A stretch of 64,000 bases of DNA from Pseudomonas alcaligenes (GCF_014490745.1 NZ_LZEU01000001.1:1263501-1327500); one strand, 5' to 3'. Positions 52,992 to 62,275 are shown, counted from the stretch's first letter. Numbers and translations are program-made. Notes: generated by a model not told the origin, from the sequence alone.

Positions 52992-53353
52992 GCGTGCGCA
53001 TCCACCGCCAGCATTGGCAGGCGCTGCTGGGTGAGCTCGAGGATGCCCGTCGCCAGCGCCATCTGCTGACCTACCGTGCCCTGGTCGAGCGCCTGCAGCT
53101 GCCGACCCCGGCGATGCAGACCCTGACTGCCGCCCTCGAACACCTGGCGGCCCTGGATGCCAAGGCCGAGCGCCCGCTGCGCAGTGCCCTGGTAATCAGT
53201 CAGGGGGCCAGTCGCCTGCCGCGTACCGGCTTCTTCGAATGTGCCGCCCGCCTCGGGCGCTTTGCCGGGCCGTCCGACGGCATCGCCGCCGCCTCCTGGC
53301 ATGCGGCCGAAGTGGCGCGGGTCTTCGAGTTCAGTTACCCCGAGGAAGCCTGA
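52988..53353 (+). CDS. Conserved hypothetical small protein
   Basis: A 121-residue protein with no recognised domain. The first half is helical and basic (RRQRHLLTYRALVERLQLPT), which could be a winged-helix-like fold (LPTPAMQTLTAALEHLAALD); the second has LRSALVISQGASRLPRTGFF. The start is TTG at 52988, overlapping the upstream TGA by two bases, with GGGAG 8 nt before; GTG at 52994 is an alternative. Its TGA overlaps the ATG of the next gene. Function unknown. Confidence 0.7.
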   Translation: MSVRIHRQHWQALLGELEDARRQRHLLTYRALVERLQLPTPAMQTLTAALEHLAALDAKAERPLRSALVISQGASRLPRTGFFECAARLGRFAGPSDGIAAASWHAAEVARVFEFSYPEEA

Positions 53354-53820
53354 TGCTCTGGCGTATCCGGGCCCGCTGCGGCTACTGGCTGGCACGGCGC
53401 CTGCTGGGCTGGGGCTGGCTGGTGCGCCAGCCGCGGGCCTGGGCCTGGATGCAGGGGCAGTACGCGCGCATGGCTGCCTTGGGTGATGTGCCGGCGCAAA
53501 GTTTCTACGGTCATCTGCTGCTGTTTCGCGGCCACGGCCTGGGGGCTCGCGAGGAAGGCCTGCGCCTGCTGCGTGAGGCGGCCAAGGCTGGCGATGGCAA
53601 GGCCGCTTACCAGGTCGGGCAGTCTGCCCTGGTCGGGGACACCCGCCAGGCAGCGGATGCCGCCGAAGCGGCGCGCTGGTGGCAGCTGGCCGCCGCGGCT
53701 GGCCATCCCCTGGCGGCACAAAGACTGGCCCGGCTCTACCGCGAAGGTGGCCCTGGCCTGGCAGCTGACGCACAACTGGCCGAGCAGTTCGCCCGCCAGG
53801 CCAGCGCCCTGGGGCTGTGA
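53353..53820 (+). CDS. Sel1-like repeat protein
   Basis: A 155-residue protein with an N-terminal basic/hydrophobic segment (IRARCGYWLARRLLGWGWLV) and two to three Sel1-type helix pairs (AREEGLRLLREAAKAGDGKA; AAEAARWWQLAAAAGHPLAA; DAQLAEQFARQASALG). Sel1 repeats are protein-interaction scaffolds. The ATG overlaps the preceding stop (TGATG). It ends 2 nt from the convergent EAL gene. Target and role are not known. Confidence 0.8.
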   Translation: MLWRIRARCGYWLARRLLGWGWLVRQPRAWAWMQGQYARMAALGDVPAQSFYGHLLLFRGHGLGAREEGLRLLREAAKAGDGKAAYQVGQSALVGDTRQAADAAEAARWWQLAAAAGHPLAAQRLARLYREGGPGLAADAQLAEQFARQASALGL

Positions 53821-53822
53821 AC

Positions 53823-55583
53823 TCAGGCCGACAGACTGAGGCTGTCGAGAATATGCAGGCTGTAGCCGGGAATCGCCTTGGCGTGGCGCTTGGCTTCCGA
53901 GGCCAGGCCGGCCAGTTGGCTGGCATCGAGCTGCGCACAGCTCTGCGGATGCAGGTGCACCACGCCGATCGACAGTGACAGCAGCGGGAACTCCTCGCGC
54001 CGGCCCTGGCGGTTGTGGGCGACAAAGCAGCCGGCCTGCAGATGTTCGTCACGGTAGAAGCGCCGGCACTGGCCCTGGAAGTCTTCCAGCAGGTGGTTGA
54101 GGCGCTTGCGCCAGTCCGCCGAGCCCAGTACCAGCAGGAAGTCGTCGCCGCCGATATGGCCGACGAAGTCGCGGCTGGGGTCGACCCGTTCGCTCAGGCA
54201 CTGCGCCAGGCACAGCAGCACCTCGTCGCCCTTGGCGTAGCCGTAGAGGTCATTGAACGGCTTGAAGCTGTCGATATCCACGTAGCACACCACCGCCTCG
54301 CGCCCCTGCTGCAACAGGCGGCTAAGGCACTGCTGGATCGGCACGTTGCCCGGTAGCAGGGTCAGCGGATTGGCGTGGCGGGCCTGCTGGATCTTGCGCT
54401 CGGTGATCAGCTTGAGCACGTCGATCACCCGGCCGAGGCCACGGTAACGGCCGTGCTGGGTGATGATGAAGTCTTCCTCCATGCGTTGCCGGGCGCGGCT
54501 GGTGAGCAGGCGGCTGACCTGCTGCAGTGACTGGCCGATATCCACGGCGAGGAAGTCGCTGCTCATCAGTCGGCTGATCGGCTTGCGCGCGAACAGGTCG
54601 GTGGCGAAGGGCTTGAGCAGCGCCTCGGAGAGCGAGTGGCGGTGCACGATGCCGACCGGCTGATCCTGTTCGTCGAGCACCGCCAGGGAGTTGAGGTTGG
54701 CCTGGGCGCGGAAGGCTTCCAGCACCTCGGCGGTGGCGGTGGCCTGGCTCACTGCCAGTTGCTCGTTGAGCAGGGCACTGAGGTCGGTGTTGTCTTCGCT
54801 GAGCGCCGTAGCAGTGCTTTCCAGGCGCGGCAGCAGCTTGTGCGCATCGCGCGGCGGCTGCTCCAGCGGGCGGCTGAGCAGGTAGCCCTGCACCAGATCC
54901 ACGCCCATCTCGGTGAGCACGGCCAGCTCTTCCACCAGTTCGATGCCTTCGGCGATCACCTGGGCGCGCGAGGCCTTGGCCATCTTCAGGATCGAGCCGA
55001 CGAACTCGCGCTTGACCGCATCCAGGTGAATGCCGTCGATGAAGTGGCGGTCGATCTTCACATAGTCCGGGCGCAGCTCCGACCACAGGCGCAGGCTGGA
55101 GTAGCCGGCGCCGAGGTCGTCGAGGGCGATGGAGAAGCCCATGGCGCGATAGTGGTGCAGGGCCGTGTCGAGCAGGCTGAAGTCATCGATCGGCGCCTGT
55201 TCGGTCAGCTCGATCACCACCTGATCCGGGCTGATGCCGAGATCCTGCAGCAGGCGCAGGGTGCGCCCCGGCTGGTGGCTGGGTTCCAGTAGGGATTCCG
55301 GCGAGACGTTGAGGAACAGCTTGCCGTCCAGTTGCAGCTCGCGGAAACGCCGGCAGGCGCTCTTGCGCGCGGCCAGTTCCAGCTCGCTCAGGCGCCCGGC
55401 ATTGCGCGCCACGCTGAACAGGGCGATGGGAGCGTGCAGCGGGCTGTTGGACGGGCCGCGGGTCAGGGCCTCGTAGCCGAGGATGCGTCGCTCGGAGAGC
55501 GAGACTATGGGTTGGAACAGGCTGTGCAAGTCGCCGTGAGCGAGGATCAGACCCAGTGCGCTCAACTGCTCGGTGACGGTCAT
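53823..55583 (-). CDS. EAL-CBS-GGDEF protein with degenerate GGDEF
   Basis: A 586-residue cytosolic protein: EAL domain first (EAL at 38-40 in LGYEALTRG; later LDDLGAGYSSL and AEGIE), a CBS pair ~265-400 (LAVLDEQDQPVGIVHRHSL; RYRGLGRVIDVLKL), and a C-terminal GGDEF domain whose active site reads GGDDF (478-482). EAL residues look complete, so phosphodiesterase activity is likely; the Glu-to-Asp change may weaken or abolish cyclase activity, with the CBS pair sensing nucleotides. The ATG at 55583 is preferred to a TTG 21 nt upstream. It starts just after the prc terminator. Confidence 0.9.
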   Translation of the reverse strand: MTVTEQLSALGLILAHGDLHSLFQPIVSLSERRILGYEALTRGPSNSPLHAPIALFSVARNAGRLSELELAARKSACRRFRELQLDGKLFLNVSPESLLEPSHQPGRTLRLLQDLGISPDQVVIELTEQAPIDDFSLLDTALHHYRAMGFSIALDDLGAGYSSLRLWSELRPDYVKIDRHFIDGIHLDAVKREFVGSILKMAKASRAQVIAEGIELVEELAVLTEMGVDLVQGYLLSRPLEQPPRDAHKLLPRLESTATALSEDNTDLSALLNEQLAVSQATATAEVLEAFRAQANLNSLAVLDEQDQPVGIVHRHSLSEALLKPFATDLFARKPISRLMSSDFLAVDIGQSLQQVSRLLTSRARQRMEEDFIITQHGRYRGLGRVIDVLKLITERKIQQARHANPLTLLPGNVPIQQCLSRLLQQGREAVVCYVDIDSFKPFNDLYGYAKGDEVLLCLAQCLSERVDPSRDFVGHIGGDDFLLVLGSADWRKRLNHLLEDFQGQCRRFYRDEHLQAGCFVAHNRQGRREEFPLLSLSIGVVHLHPQSCAQLDASQLAGLASEAKRHAKAIPGYSLHILDSLSLSA

Positions 55584-55600
55584 GGTGATTTCCGCTGAAA

Positions 55601-55630
55601 ACAAAAGGGCCGGTATCGCTACCGGCCCTT
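55601..55630 (-). terminator. Intrinsic terminator of prc
   Basis: On the minus strand AAGGGCCGGTA-GCGA-TACCGGCCCTT (perfect 11-bp stem) runs into TTTTGTTTT. It separates prc from the EAL gene starting 18 nt further on. Confidence 0.88.
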
Positions 55631-55665
55631 CATTTCACGACAACGCTGTGACGCTTTGATGACCG

Positions 55666-57744
55666 TCAGTGCTTGGCCACCGAAGTGTGCAGGCCGAGGA
55701 AGTCGAGCAGGATATGGCCGCTCTCGGTGAGGTAGGCGTCGTCTTCCGGTTTGGTCTTCACCGGTTCCACGGGCGTGTCCTCGTCGGTCTCTTCCTTGAT
55801 CTCCTTGAGCAGCTCCTTGCCCTTGGCCTTGCGGTTGGCATTCTCCAGGGCCAGCTGACGGGCTTCGATGTCGGCGTGCTGGGCACGGCGCTTCTGCTCG
55901 TTGAGGCTGACGCTGGTCTGCTTCAGCAGCTCCTGGGCCAGGGCCATGCGCTCGCGGGTCAGGACGAAGTCCGGATCGGTCTGGGTGCGGGCCTCATGGC
56001 GGTTCTGCAGTTCGGTGAGGAACGGCTTGTACGGATTGCTCTCCGGGCCGATGGCTGGCTTGATGCTGTCCCAGGGCATGGCCTCGGGCAGGGCGCTCTC
56101 GCCAATTTCCTTGGTGTCGACGGTGTTCGGGTAGGCGATGTCCGGCAGTACGCCCTGGTGCTGGGTGCTCTGCCCGGAAACCCGGTAGAACTTGGCCAGG
56201 GTCAGTTTCAGCTCGCCATGGTTGAGCGGCTGGATGGTCTGCACGGTGCCCTTGCCGAAGGTCTGGCCACCGAGGATCAGCGCGCGGTGGTAGTCCTGCA
56301 TGGCGCCGGCGAAGATTTCCGAGGCGGAGGCGGACAGGCGATCGACCAGCACGGCCATCGGGCCGTCGTAGAACACGCCGGGTTCTTCGTCGGCCAGCAC
56401 GTCGACCTCGCCGTCGCTGTTGCGTACCAGCACGGTCGGGCCCTGGTCGATGAACAGGCCGGTCAGTTCGGTGGCTTCCTGCAGGGAACCGCCGCCGTTG
56501 TCGCGCAGGTCGATGACCACGCCGTCGACCTGCTCCTTCTTCAGCTCGCCGAGCAGGCGCTTCACGTCGCGGGTGGTGCTCTTGTAGTTGGGATCCTGGG
56601 CGCGGTACGCCTTGAAGTCCAGGTAGAAGGCCGGGATGTGGATGATGCCGAGCTTGTAGTCGCGGCCTTCATGCTTGAGGGTGAGCACCGACTTCTGTGC
56701 GGCCTGGTCTTCCAGCTTGACCTCTTCGCGTACCAGCGAGACCACCTTGCTGGTCATGTCGTTGGGCGCGTTGCTGGCCGGGATCACTTCCACCCGTACC
56801 TTGGAGCCTTTCGGCCCGCGGATCAGCTTGACCACTTCGCCCAGGCGCCAGCCGATCACGTCAACCATTTCGCCATCGCCCTGGGCCACGCCGATGATCT
56901 TGTCGGCCGGGGCCAGCTGCTTGCTCTTCTCGGCCGGGCTGGCCGGGATCAGGCGGGCAATCTTGACGTACTCGTTGCCGCCTTCGAGGGCCGCGCCGAT
57001 GCCCTGCACCGACAGGCTCATGTTGATGTCGAAGTTCTCCGCGCTTTCCGGAGACAGGTAGTTGGTGTGCGGGTCGTAGGTTTCCGAGAAGGCGTTGATA
57101 TAAGCCTGGAACACGTCCTCGCTGTTGCTCTGGTCGAGGCGCTTGCGCTGGTTCTGGTAGCGCTTGAGCAGCAGCTCCTGGATGGCCTTGGGTTCCTTGC
57201 CGGCAATCTTCAGGCGCAGCACTTCGTCTTTCACGCGCTTGCGCCAGAGGTCGTCGAGTTCGGCGTTGTCCTTGGCCCAGGGCGCTTTCTCGCGGTCGAC
57301 CAGCAGGTCTTCGTCGATGCTGAAGTCGAAATGCTCGACGCCGCTCTCGAGCAGGGCGATCGAATAGTCCAGGCGCTCCTGGGCACGCTGCAGGTAGCGC
57401 CGGTAGATGGTGAAACCGGGCTTCAGGTTGCCGCTCTTGAGGAAGTCGTCGAACTTGGTCTGCCACAGGTCGAATTCGGCGATGTCGGCGGCGTTGAAGT
57501 AGCTGCGCGCGGGGTCGAGCATCTTCAGGTAGCCGGCGTAGATCTTGGCCGAGCGGGCGTCATCCAGCGGCGGCTTGCTGTAGTGGTGCAGGCGCAGCAG
57601 CTCCACGACGTTCTGGCTGGCCCGTACCTGTTCGGCGGTGGGCTGCAGGTATTCCCAGTTTTCCGGGCCGGTCTTGGCCACCGCTGGCAGGGCCTGCAGG
57701 CCGATGAACAGGGCGAGTGCGCTGGTAGGAAGAAGACGCAGCAT
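55666..57744 (-). CDS. prc: Tail-specific periplasmic protease Prc
   Basis: A 692-residue S41 protease with signal peptide (LRLLPTSALALFIGLQALPA). N-terminal helical domain, PDZ domain ~225-330 (SLSVQGIGAALEGGNEYVKI; PADKIIGVAQGDGE), then the catalytic core with Ser473 in DRLSASASEIFAGAM and Lys498 in GQTFGKGTVQ, and a charged C-terminal DUF3340-like helix region. It degrades proteins from hydrophobic C-termini in the periplasm; in P. aeruginosa the homologue AlgO works on the MucA anti-sigma factor and alginate control. ATG 57744 is used; ATG 57777 (MRYQLPSRR) would lengthen the signal n-region and is possible. Confidence 0.93.
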   Translation of the reverse strand: MLRLLPTSALALFIGLQALPAVAKTGPENWEYLQPTAEQVRASQNVVELLRLHHYSKPPLDDARSAKIYAGYLKMLDPARSYFNAADIAEFDLWQTKFDDFLKSGNLKPGFTIYRRYLQRAQERLDYSIALLESGVEHFDFSIDEDLLVDREKAPWAKDNAELDDLWRKRVKDEVLRLKIAGKEPKAIQELLLKRYQNQRKRLDQSNSEDVFQAYINAFSETYDPHTNYLSPESAENFDINMSLSVQGIGAALEGGNEYVKIARLIPASPAEKSKQLAPADKIIGVAQGDGEMVDVIGWRLGEVVKLIRGPKGSKVRVEVIPASNAPNDMTSKVVSLVREEVKLEDQAAQKSVLTLKHEGRDYKLGIIHIPAFYLDFKAYRAQDPNYKSTTRDVKRLLGELKKEQVDGVVIDLRDNGGGSLQEATELTGLFIDQGPTVLVRNSDGEVDVLADEEPGVFYDGPMAVLVDRLSASASEIFAGAMQDYHRALILGGQTFGKGTVQTIQPLNHGELKLTLAKFYRVSGQSTQHQGVLPDIAYPNTVDTKEIGESALPEAMPWDSIKPAIGPESNPYKPFLTELQNRHEARTQTDPDFVLTRERMALAQELLKQTSVSLNEQKRRAQHADIEARQLALENANRKAKGKELLKEIKEETDEDTPVEPVKTKPEDDAYLTESGHILLDFLGLHTSVAKH

Positions 57745-57979
57745 GGTGATTCGACGCGATGGCAGTTGATAACGCATATTAGGCCGTATGTTCGGGCGCC
57801 GGTTCCATTCGAGCCTGGCGGCGCTAATGCAGAAACCCGGCGGCCAGCGAACTCCGGGAAGACCGCGGCAAGTGGGGGCGGGAACGAGGGAAAACTCTTG
57901 TCTCGACCCGGCCAATCCTGCTGCGACAGTCTTCCCCGGGCCTTGGCGTGCCGGGGGCTCAACTCACTATGGAGGCAGC

Positions 57980-58942
57980 ATGAAGGCATTGCAAGGCGTT
58001 GAAGGGCACTTGGAGTGGGGTAACAGGCCGAGTCCTGCGTGTGATGTGGGCCAAGTCCGTATTCGGGTGGCCGCCGCCGGGCTGAACCGCGCTGATCTGC
58101 TGCAGCGCGCCGGTCTGTATCCGCCGCCGCCGGGGGCCAGCGACATTCTCGGCCTGGAGTGCTCCGGGGTGATCAGCGAGGTCGGCGCGGGCAGTGCCTG
58201 GAAGGTTGGCGACCGGGTCTGCAGCCTGCTCGCCGGCGGTGGTATGGCCGAGGAAGTGGTGGTCGATGCCAGCCATGTGCTGCCGGTGCCGGAAGGGTTG
58301 TCGCTGGCCGAGGCGGCGGCGCTGCCGGAGGTCTACGCCACCGCCTGGCTCAACCTGTACCAGTTGGCTGGGCTGAAGCCCGGCGAGAGGGTGCTGTTGC
58401 ACGCCGGTGCCAGCGGCGTCGGCTCGGCGGCGATCCAGCTGTGCAAGGCCTTTGGCAATCCGTGCTGGGTCAGCGTCGGTTCGGCCGAGCGCCTGGCCTA
58501 CTGCGAGGCGCTCGGTGCCCAGGGTGGTGCGTTGCGCGGCGAAAGCCTGGAGAGCCTGCGCGACCTGGGGCCATTCGACGTGATCCTCGACCCGGTCGGT
58601 GCCAACTACGCCGAGCTCAACCTGCAGTTGCTGGCGCGCGACGGACGCTGGGTGAATATCGGCCTGATGGGCGGCAGCAAGGCGCAGCTGGACATGGCGC
58701 TGCTGCTGGGCAAGCGCATCCAGCTGATCGGCTCGACCCTGCGCAACCGCGACGAGCAGTTCAAGGCCGACCTGCTGGCCGACCTGGGGCGCCAGGTCTG
58801 GCCGCTGTTCACCGAGGGTCGGCTCAAGCCGCAGCTGGAGCAGAGCTTCGCTGCCAGCGATGCCGAGGCCGCGTTTGCCGCGCTGGCGAGCAACCAGGTA
58901 TCCGGCAAGCTGGTGCTGCTGCTCGACGAAAGCCTGGCGTAG
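57980..58942 (+). CDS. NAD(P)H quinone oxidoreductase (MDR, PIG3-like)
   Basis: A 320-residue medium-chain dehydrogenase/reductase without catalytic zinc ligands. Typical residues: VAAAGLNRADLLQRAGLYPP (PIG3 signature), LGLECSGVISEVG, nucleotide-binding LLHAGASGVGSAAIQL and VILDPVGANYAEL. It reduces quinones by one or two electrons using NADPH. GGAGG is 4 nt before the ATG. It is transcribed away from prc and ends in a long perfect hairpin shared with the convergent HAD gene. Confidence 0.9.
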   Translation: MKALQGVEGHLEWGNRPSPACDVGQVRIRVAAAGLNRADLLQRAGLYPPPPGASDILGLECSGVISEVGAGSAWKVGDRVCSLLAGGGMAEEVVVDASHVLPVPEGLSLAEAAALPEVYATAWLNLYQLAGLKPGERVLLHAGASGVGSAAIQLCKAFGNPCWVSVGSAERLAYCEALGAQGGALRGESLESLRDLGPFDVILDPVGANYAELNLQLLARDGRWVNIGLMGGSKAQLDMALLLGKRIQLIGSTLRNRDEQFKADLLADLGRQVWPLFTEGRLKPQLEQSFAASDAEAAFAALASNQVSGKLVLLLDESLA

Positions 58943-58951
58943 CCGGCGCTG

Positions 58952-58989
58952 TAACGCACAAGGCCCGCTTTTGCGGGCCTTGTGCGTTA
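58952..58989. terminator. Perfect 17-bp hairpin between convergent genes
   Basis: TAACGCACAAGGCCCGC, a TTTT loop, then its exact complement. It lies 9 nt after the quinone reductase stop and 8 nt from the HAD stop. There is no U-run, so it may end both transcripts by structure alone or block convergent read-through. Confidence 0.65.
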
Positions 58990-58997
58990 TGCCGGGT

Positions 58998-59651
58998 TCA
59001 TTTCCAGGCGAGGATTTCCCACCCCGCCTGCTCGGCATGGGCGCGCAGGGTCGGATCCGGGTTGACCGCGTGCGGGTGCGGCACCAGGGCTAGCAGCGGC
59101 AGGTCGTTGCGCGAGTCGGAGTAGAAGTGCGCGCCGTCCAGGCTTTCACCCTCGGCCGCCAGCCACTCGTGCAGGCGGGTCACCTTGCCTTCGCGGTAGG
59201 TCAGCACGCCACGGGTCTTGCCGCTGTAGCAGCCGTGCTGCTGTTCGGTGTCGATGGCCAGCACTTCCTCTATCCCGAGGCGCTCGGCGATGGCGCTGAC
59301 CAGGAAGTGCGCCGAGGCGGAGATTACCAGCAGGCGATCGCCTGCCGCGCGATGTTGGGCCAGGCAGCGCATGGCGTCGCTGTAGATGATCGGCTCGATG
59401 ACATCCTCGACGAAGGGGCCGACGACGAACTCGATTTCCTCCTCGGTGCGCCCCACCAGTGGTGACAGGGTGTAGGCCATGTAGTCTTCCATAGCCAGCT
59501 TGCCTTGGGAGTAAAGCGCCATCAGCTCCTGCTCGCGCTGCAGGAACGACTCGCCGTCGACCCACTGGATGTCGGCCATGTGCTGCGCCCAGAGTGAGGC
59601 ACAGTCGCCGTGGATCAGGGTTTCATCAAGATCGAATATCGCCAGGGGCAT
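58998..59651 (-). CDS. HAD-superfamily phosphatase (SerB/PSPase-like, subfamily IB)
   Basis: A 217-residue HAD hydrolase: nucleophile motif FDLDETLIHGD (Asp7, Asp9), motif II VISASAHF and motif IV YSDSRNDLPLL, with the IB-type helical cap (QREQELMALYSQGKLAMEDY). Such enzymes hydrolyse phosphoserine or related phosphomonoesters. The ATG at 59651 overlaps the stop of the ABC ATPase (TGATG), so it belongs to the import operon and probably acts on the imported compound or its product. Confidence 0.88.
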   Translation of the reverse strand: MPLAIFDLDETLIHGDCASLWAQHMADIQWVDGESFLQREQELMALYSQGKLAMEDYMAYTLSPLVGRTEEEIEFVVGPFVEDVIEPIIYSDAMRCLAQHRAAGDRLLVISASAHFLVSAIAERLGIEEVLAIDTEQQHGCYSGKTRGVLTYREGKVTRLHEWLAAEGESLDGAHFYSDSRNDLPLLALVPHPHAVNPDPTLRAHAEQAGWEILAWK

Positions 59652-60640
59652 CAAGCCACCTCCCGGATTGCGCTGCTGTCGATGCTCAGGCCGATGCGTT
59701 GGCCCTTGCCGTGCAGATTGTCGCCGCAGCGGTTGAGCACATCCACCACCAGTTCCACACCGTGGGCCTCAACGCGGTAGCGGATGACATTGCCGAGCAG
59801 GCTGTGGCCGCGTACCTCGGCCTCGATGCCACCCTGGGCGCCGAGCTGGATGGCTTCCGGGCGGATGGCGATACGGCCCTGCACCGGGCGTTGCAGCAGG
59901 CGGCTGGCGGCGTCGGCGTCGAGCAGGTTGTAGTTGCCGATGAAGCCGGCGGCAAAGGCATCCACCGGAGCGGTGTAGAGGGTTTCGGCATCGCCGCTCT
60001 GGACGATCTTGCCGGCGTTCATCAGGAAGATGCGGTCGCTCATGGTCAGCGCCTCTTCCTGATCGTGGGTGACGAAGATGGTGGTCAGGCCAAGGGTTTG
60101 CTGGATGCTGCGGATCTGCTCGCGCAGGAGTTTGCGGATGCGCGCATCCAGCGCCGACAGCGGCTCGTCGAGCAGCAGCAGGCGCGGGCGGGTGACCAGC
60201 GAGCGGGCCAGGGCCACGCGCTGGCACTGGCCGCCGGACAGCTGGTGCGGGTAGCGTGCGGCGAAGTCGCCCAGTTCGACCATGGCCAGGGCGTCCTGCA
60301 CACGCTGGGCGCTTTCTTCCTTGCTGACCTTCTGCATGCGCAGGCCGAAGGCGACGTTCTGTGCAGCGGTCATGTTGGGGAATAGCGCGTAGCTCTGGAA
60401 CACCATGCCGATGTCGCGCTTCTGCGGCGACAGCGGCACCAGATCCTGGCCGTCGAGGAGGATCTGCCCGCCGTCGACTTCGGTGAGGCCGGCGATGCAG
60501 CGCAGCAGGGTGGATTTGCCGCAGCCGGAAGGGCCGAGCAGGGTGACGAACTCGCCCTTGCCGATCTCGCAGTTGATGTCGCTGAAGATCGGTGTGTCGC
60601 CGTAGCTTTTGTGCAGGCCGCGGATACTCAGGTAACTCAT
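59651..60640 (-). CDS. ABC importer ATP-binding protein
   Basis: A 329-residue ATPase of the polyamine/Fe(III)/2-aminoethylphosphonate group. Walker A LLGPSGCGKSTLLR, Q-loop MVFQSYALFPN, signature LSGGQCQRVALARSL, Walker B LLLLDEPLSALD and the switch His in VTHDQEEALTM; a TOBE-like regulatory domain fills ~240-329. Its ATG overlaps the preceding permease stop (ATGA), and its TGA overlaps the HAD start. Confidence 0.93.
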   Translation of the reverse strand: MSYLSIRGLHKSYGDTPIFSDINCEIGKGEFVTLLGPSGCGKSTLLRCIAGLTEVDGGQILLDGQDLVPLSPQKRDIGMVFQSYALFPNMTAAQNVAFGLRMQKVSKEESAQRVQDALAMVELGDFAARYPHQLSGGQCQRVALARSLVTRPRLLLLDEPLSALDARIRKLLREQIRSIQQTLGLTTIFVTHDQEEALTMSDRIFLMNAGKIVQSGDAETLYTAPVDAFAAGFIGNYNLLDADAASRLLQRPVQGRIAIRPEAIQLGAQGGIEAEVRGHSLLGNVIRYRVEAHGVELVVDVLNRCGDNLHGKGQRIGLSIDSSAIREVA

Positions 60641-61434
60641 GCTTTGTCCTTGTTCAGGCGGCTGGCCGCCCAGGTGAAGACCAGTACGAAGAAGAAGTAG
60701 GAAATCACCAGCGCGCTGTTGAAGTGGCCGCTGCTGTTTTTCATGTTGTTCAGGTACACCTGCAGGGTCTCGTAGCGCGTGCCGACCAGCAGGTTGGCGA
60801 AGACGAACTCGCCGAACAGGAAGCTGAAGGAGAGGAACAGCGAGACCATCAGGCCCTTGCGCAGGTTGGGCAGCACCACCAGGAAGGCCGCCTGCCAGGT
60901 GCTGGCGCCGAGCAGGTGGGCGGCGTCCATCAGGTCGCGCAGGTTGATCGCCTGCAGGTTGTTGGTGATGGCCCGGTACATGAACGGCAGGGCCACGGTG
61001 AAGTAGCAGCCGATCAGAATCCACGGCGTGCCGACCATCGCCAGCGGGCCCGAGCCGTAGACCTGCAGCAGGCCGACAGAGGACACCACCGGCGGCACGG
61101 CGAACGGCAGCAGGATGAGGATGTTCATCAGCCCGTCCAGGCGCGGGAAGTGGTAATGCACCACGAACAGCAGCGGCAGGATCAGCACGCTGGCCAGCAG
61201 CAGGGCGCCGAAGCACACCAGCAGCGACTGGCCGAAGGCAGCGAGGAAACGGACGTCGCTCCATAGCGCCAGGTACCACTTGAGGGTCAGACCGTCCGGC
61301 AGGATGGTCGCCGACCAACTGGTGGACAGCGAGTAGACCAGGGTGCCGGCCAGCGGCAGCAGCAGGATCAGGAACAGCAGCCAGACCACCACGCGGTGAT
61401 ACAGCGCCGCCGGCTTGGCTTCAGTGCGCGACAT
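60637..61434 (-). CDS. ABC importer permease 2
   Basis: A 265-residue inner-membrane permease with six hydrophobic segments and the cytoplasmic EAA-like loop DAAHLLGASTWQAAFLVVLP that contacts the ATPase. It belongs to the binding-protein-dependent permease family of spermidine/AEP/Fe type. It overlaps the ATPase start by 4 nt and the first permease stop by ~14 nt, which is strong translational coupling. Confidence 0.92.
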   Translation of the reverse strand: MSRTEAKPAALYHRVVVWLLFLILLLPLAGTLVYSLSTSWSATILPDGLTLKWYLALWSDVRFLAAFGQSLLVCFGALLLASVLILPLLFVVHYHFPRLDGLMNILILLPFAVPPVVSSVGLLQVYGSGPLAMVGTPWILIGCYFTVALPFMYRAITNNLQAINLRDLMDAAHLLGASTWQAAFLVVLPNLRKGLMVSLFLSFSFLFGEFVFANLLVGTRYETLQVYLNNMKNSSGHFNSALVISYFFFVLVFTWAASRLNKDKA

Positions 61435-62275
61435 GGTAGCTCCTCTTCAGCAGCCACTGGTGCACGGCGGTGATCACCACCATCAGGCCGACCAGCAGCA
61501 TGGCCAGGGCGCTGGCCATGTCCGGGTTGAGGCTGATGTCGCCGGCGACCATGGCGGCGATGCGGATCGGCAGCACGTTGAAGTTGCCGGTGGTCAGCGC
61601 ATACACCGTGGCGTAGGCGCCCAGGGCATTGGCCAGCAGGATGACGAAGGTGCCGAGCAGCGCCGGGGTCAGTACCGGCAGGCCGATATGCCGCCAGAAC
61701 TCCCAGGTGCCGGCACCGAGCAGCGCGGCGGACTCGCGCCAGTCCTCGCGCAGGGCGTCGAAGGCCGGGTAGAGCAACAGCACGCCGAGGGGGATCTGGA
61801 AGTAGGTGTAGAGCACGATCAGCCCGGTCTTGGAGTACAGGTTGAAGTCCTCGATCAGTCCGGCCTGCTTGAGCAGCAGGGTCAGCGCGCCGTTGAAACC
61901 GAGGATGATGATGAAGGCGAAGGCCAGCGGCACCCCGGCGAAGTTGCTGGTCATGTTGGAAAAGGCCATGACGAAGTCGCGCAGCTTCGAGTCCACCTGG
62001 CGCAGCGAGTAGCTGCCAAGCACGGCGATGAGGATGCCGAACAGGCTCGACCAGAAGGCGATCTGCAGGCTGTGCTCGATGGCCTGCAGGTAGAACTTGG
62101 AGCCGAAGGCCTTGGCGAAATTGCCCAGGCCCCAGCTGTCGCCGACGCGCAGGCTGTGCACGGCGACCCACACCAGCGGGGCGATCTGGAAGGCGATGAA
62201 GAAGACGGCGAATGGCAGCAGGCACAACAGGGCCAGCCATTTGCCGCGCAGTACGCCGGGTTTGCCAGCTGTCAC
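61421..62275 (-). CDS. ABC importer permease 1
   Basis: A 284-residue inner-membrane permease, six hydrophobic segments, with the coupling loop ESAALLGAGTWEFWRHIGLP. The start is GTG at 62275, overlapping the TGA of the upstream hydrolase in GTGA, with AAGGAA upstream; the frame continues upstream but would run antisense-free through the hydrolase gene. It forms the heterodimeric channel with permease 2. Confidence 0.9.
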   Translation of the reverse strand: MTAGKPGVLRGKWLALLCLLPFAVFFIAFQIAPLVWVAVHSLRVGDSWGLGNFAKAFGSKFYLQAIEHSLQIAFWSSLFGILIAVLGSYSLRQVDSKLRDFVMAFSNMTSNFAGVPLAFAFIIILGFNGALTLLLKQAGLIEDFNLYSKTGLIVLYTYFQIPLGVLLLYPAFDALREDWRESAALLGAGTWEFWRHIGLPVLTPALLGTFVILLANALGAYATVYALTTGNFNVLPIRIAAMVAGDISLNPDMASALAMLLVGLMVVITAVHQWLLKRSYHVAH

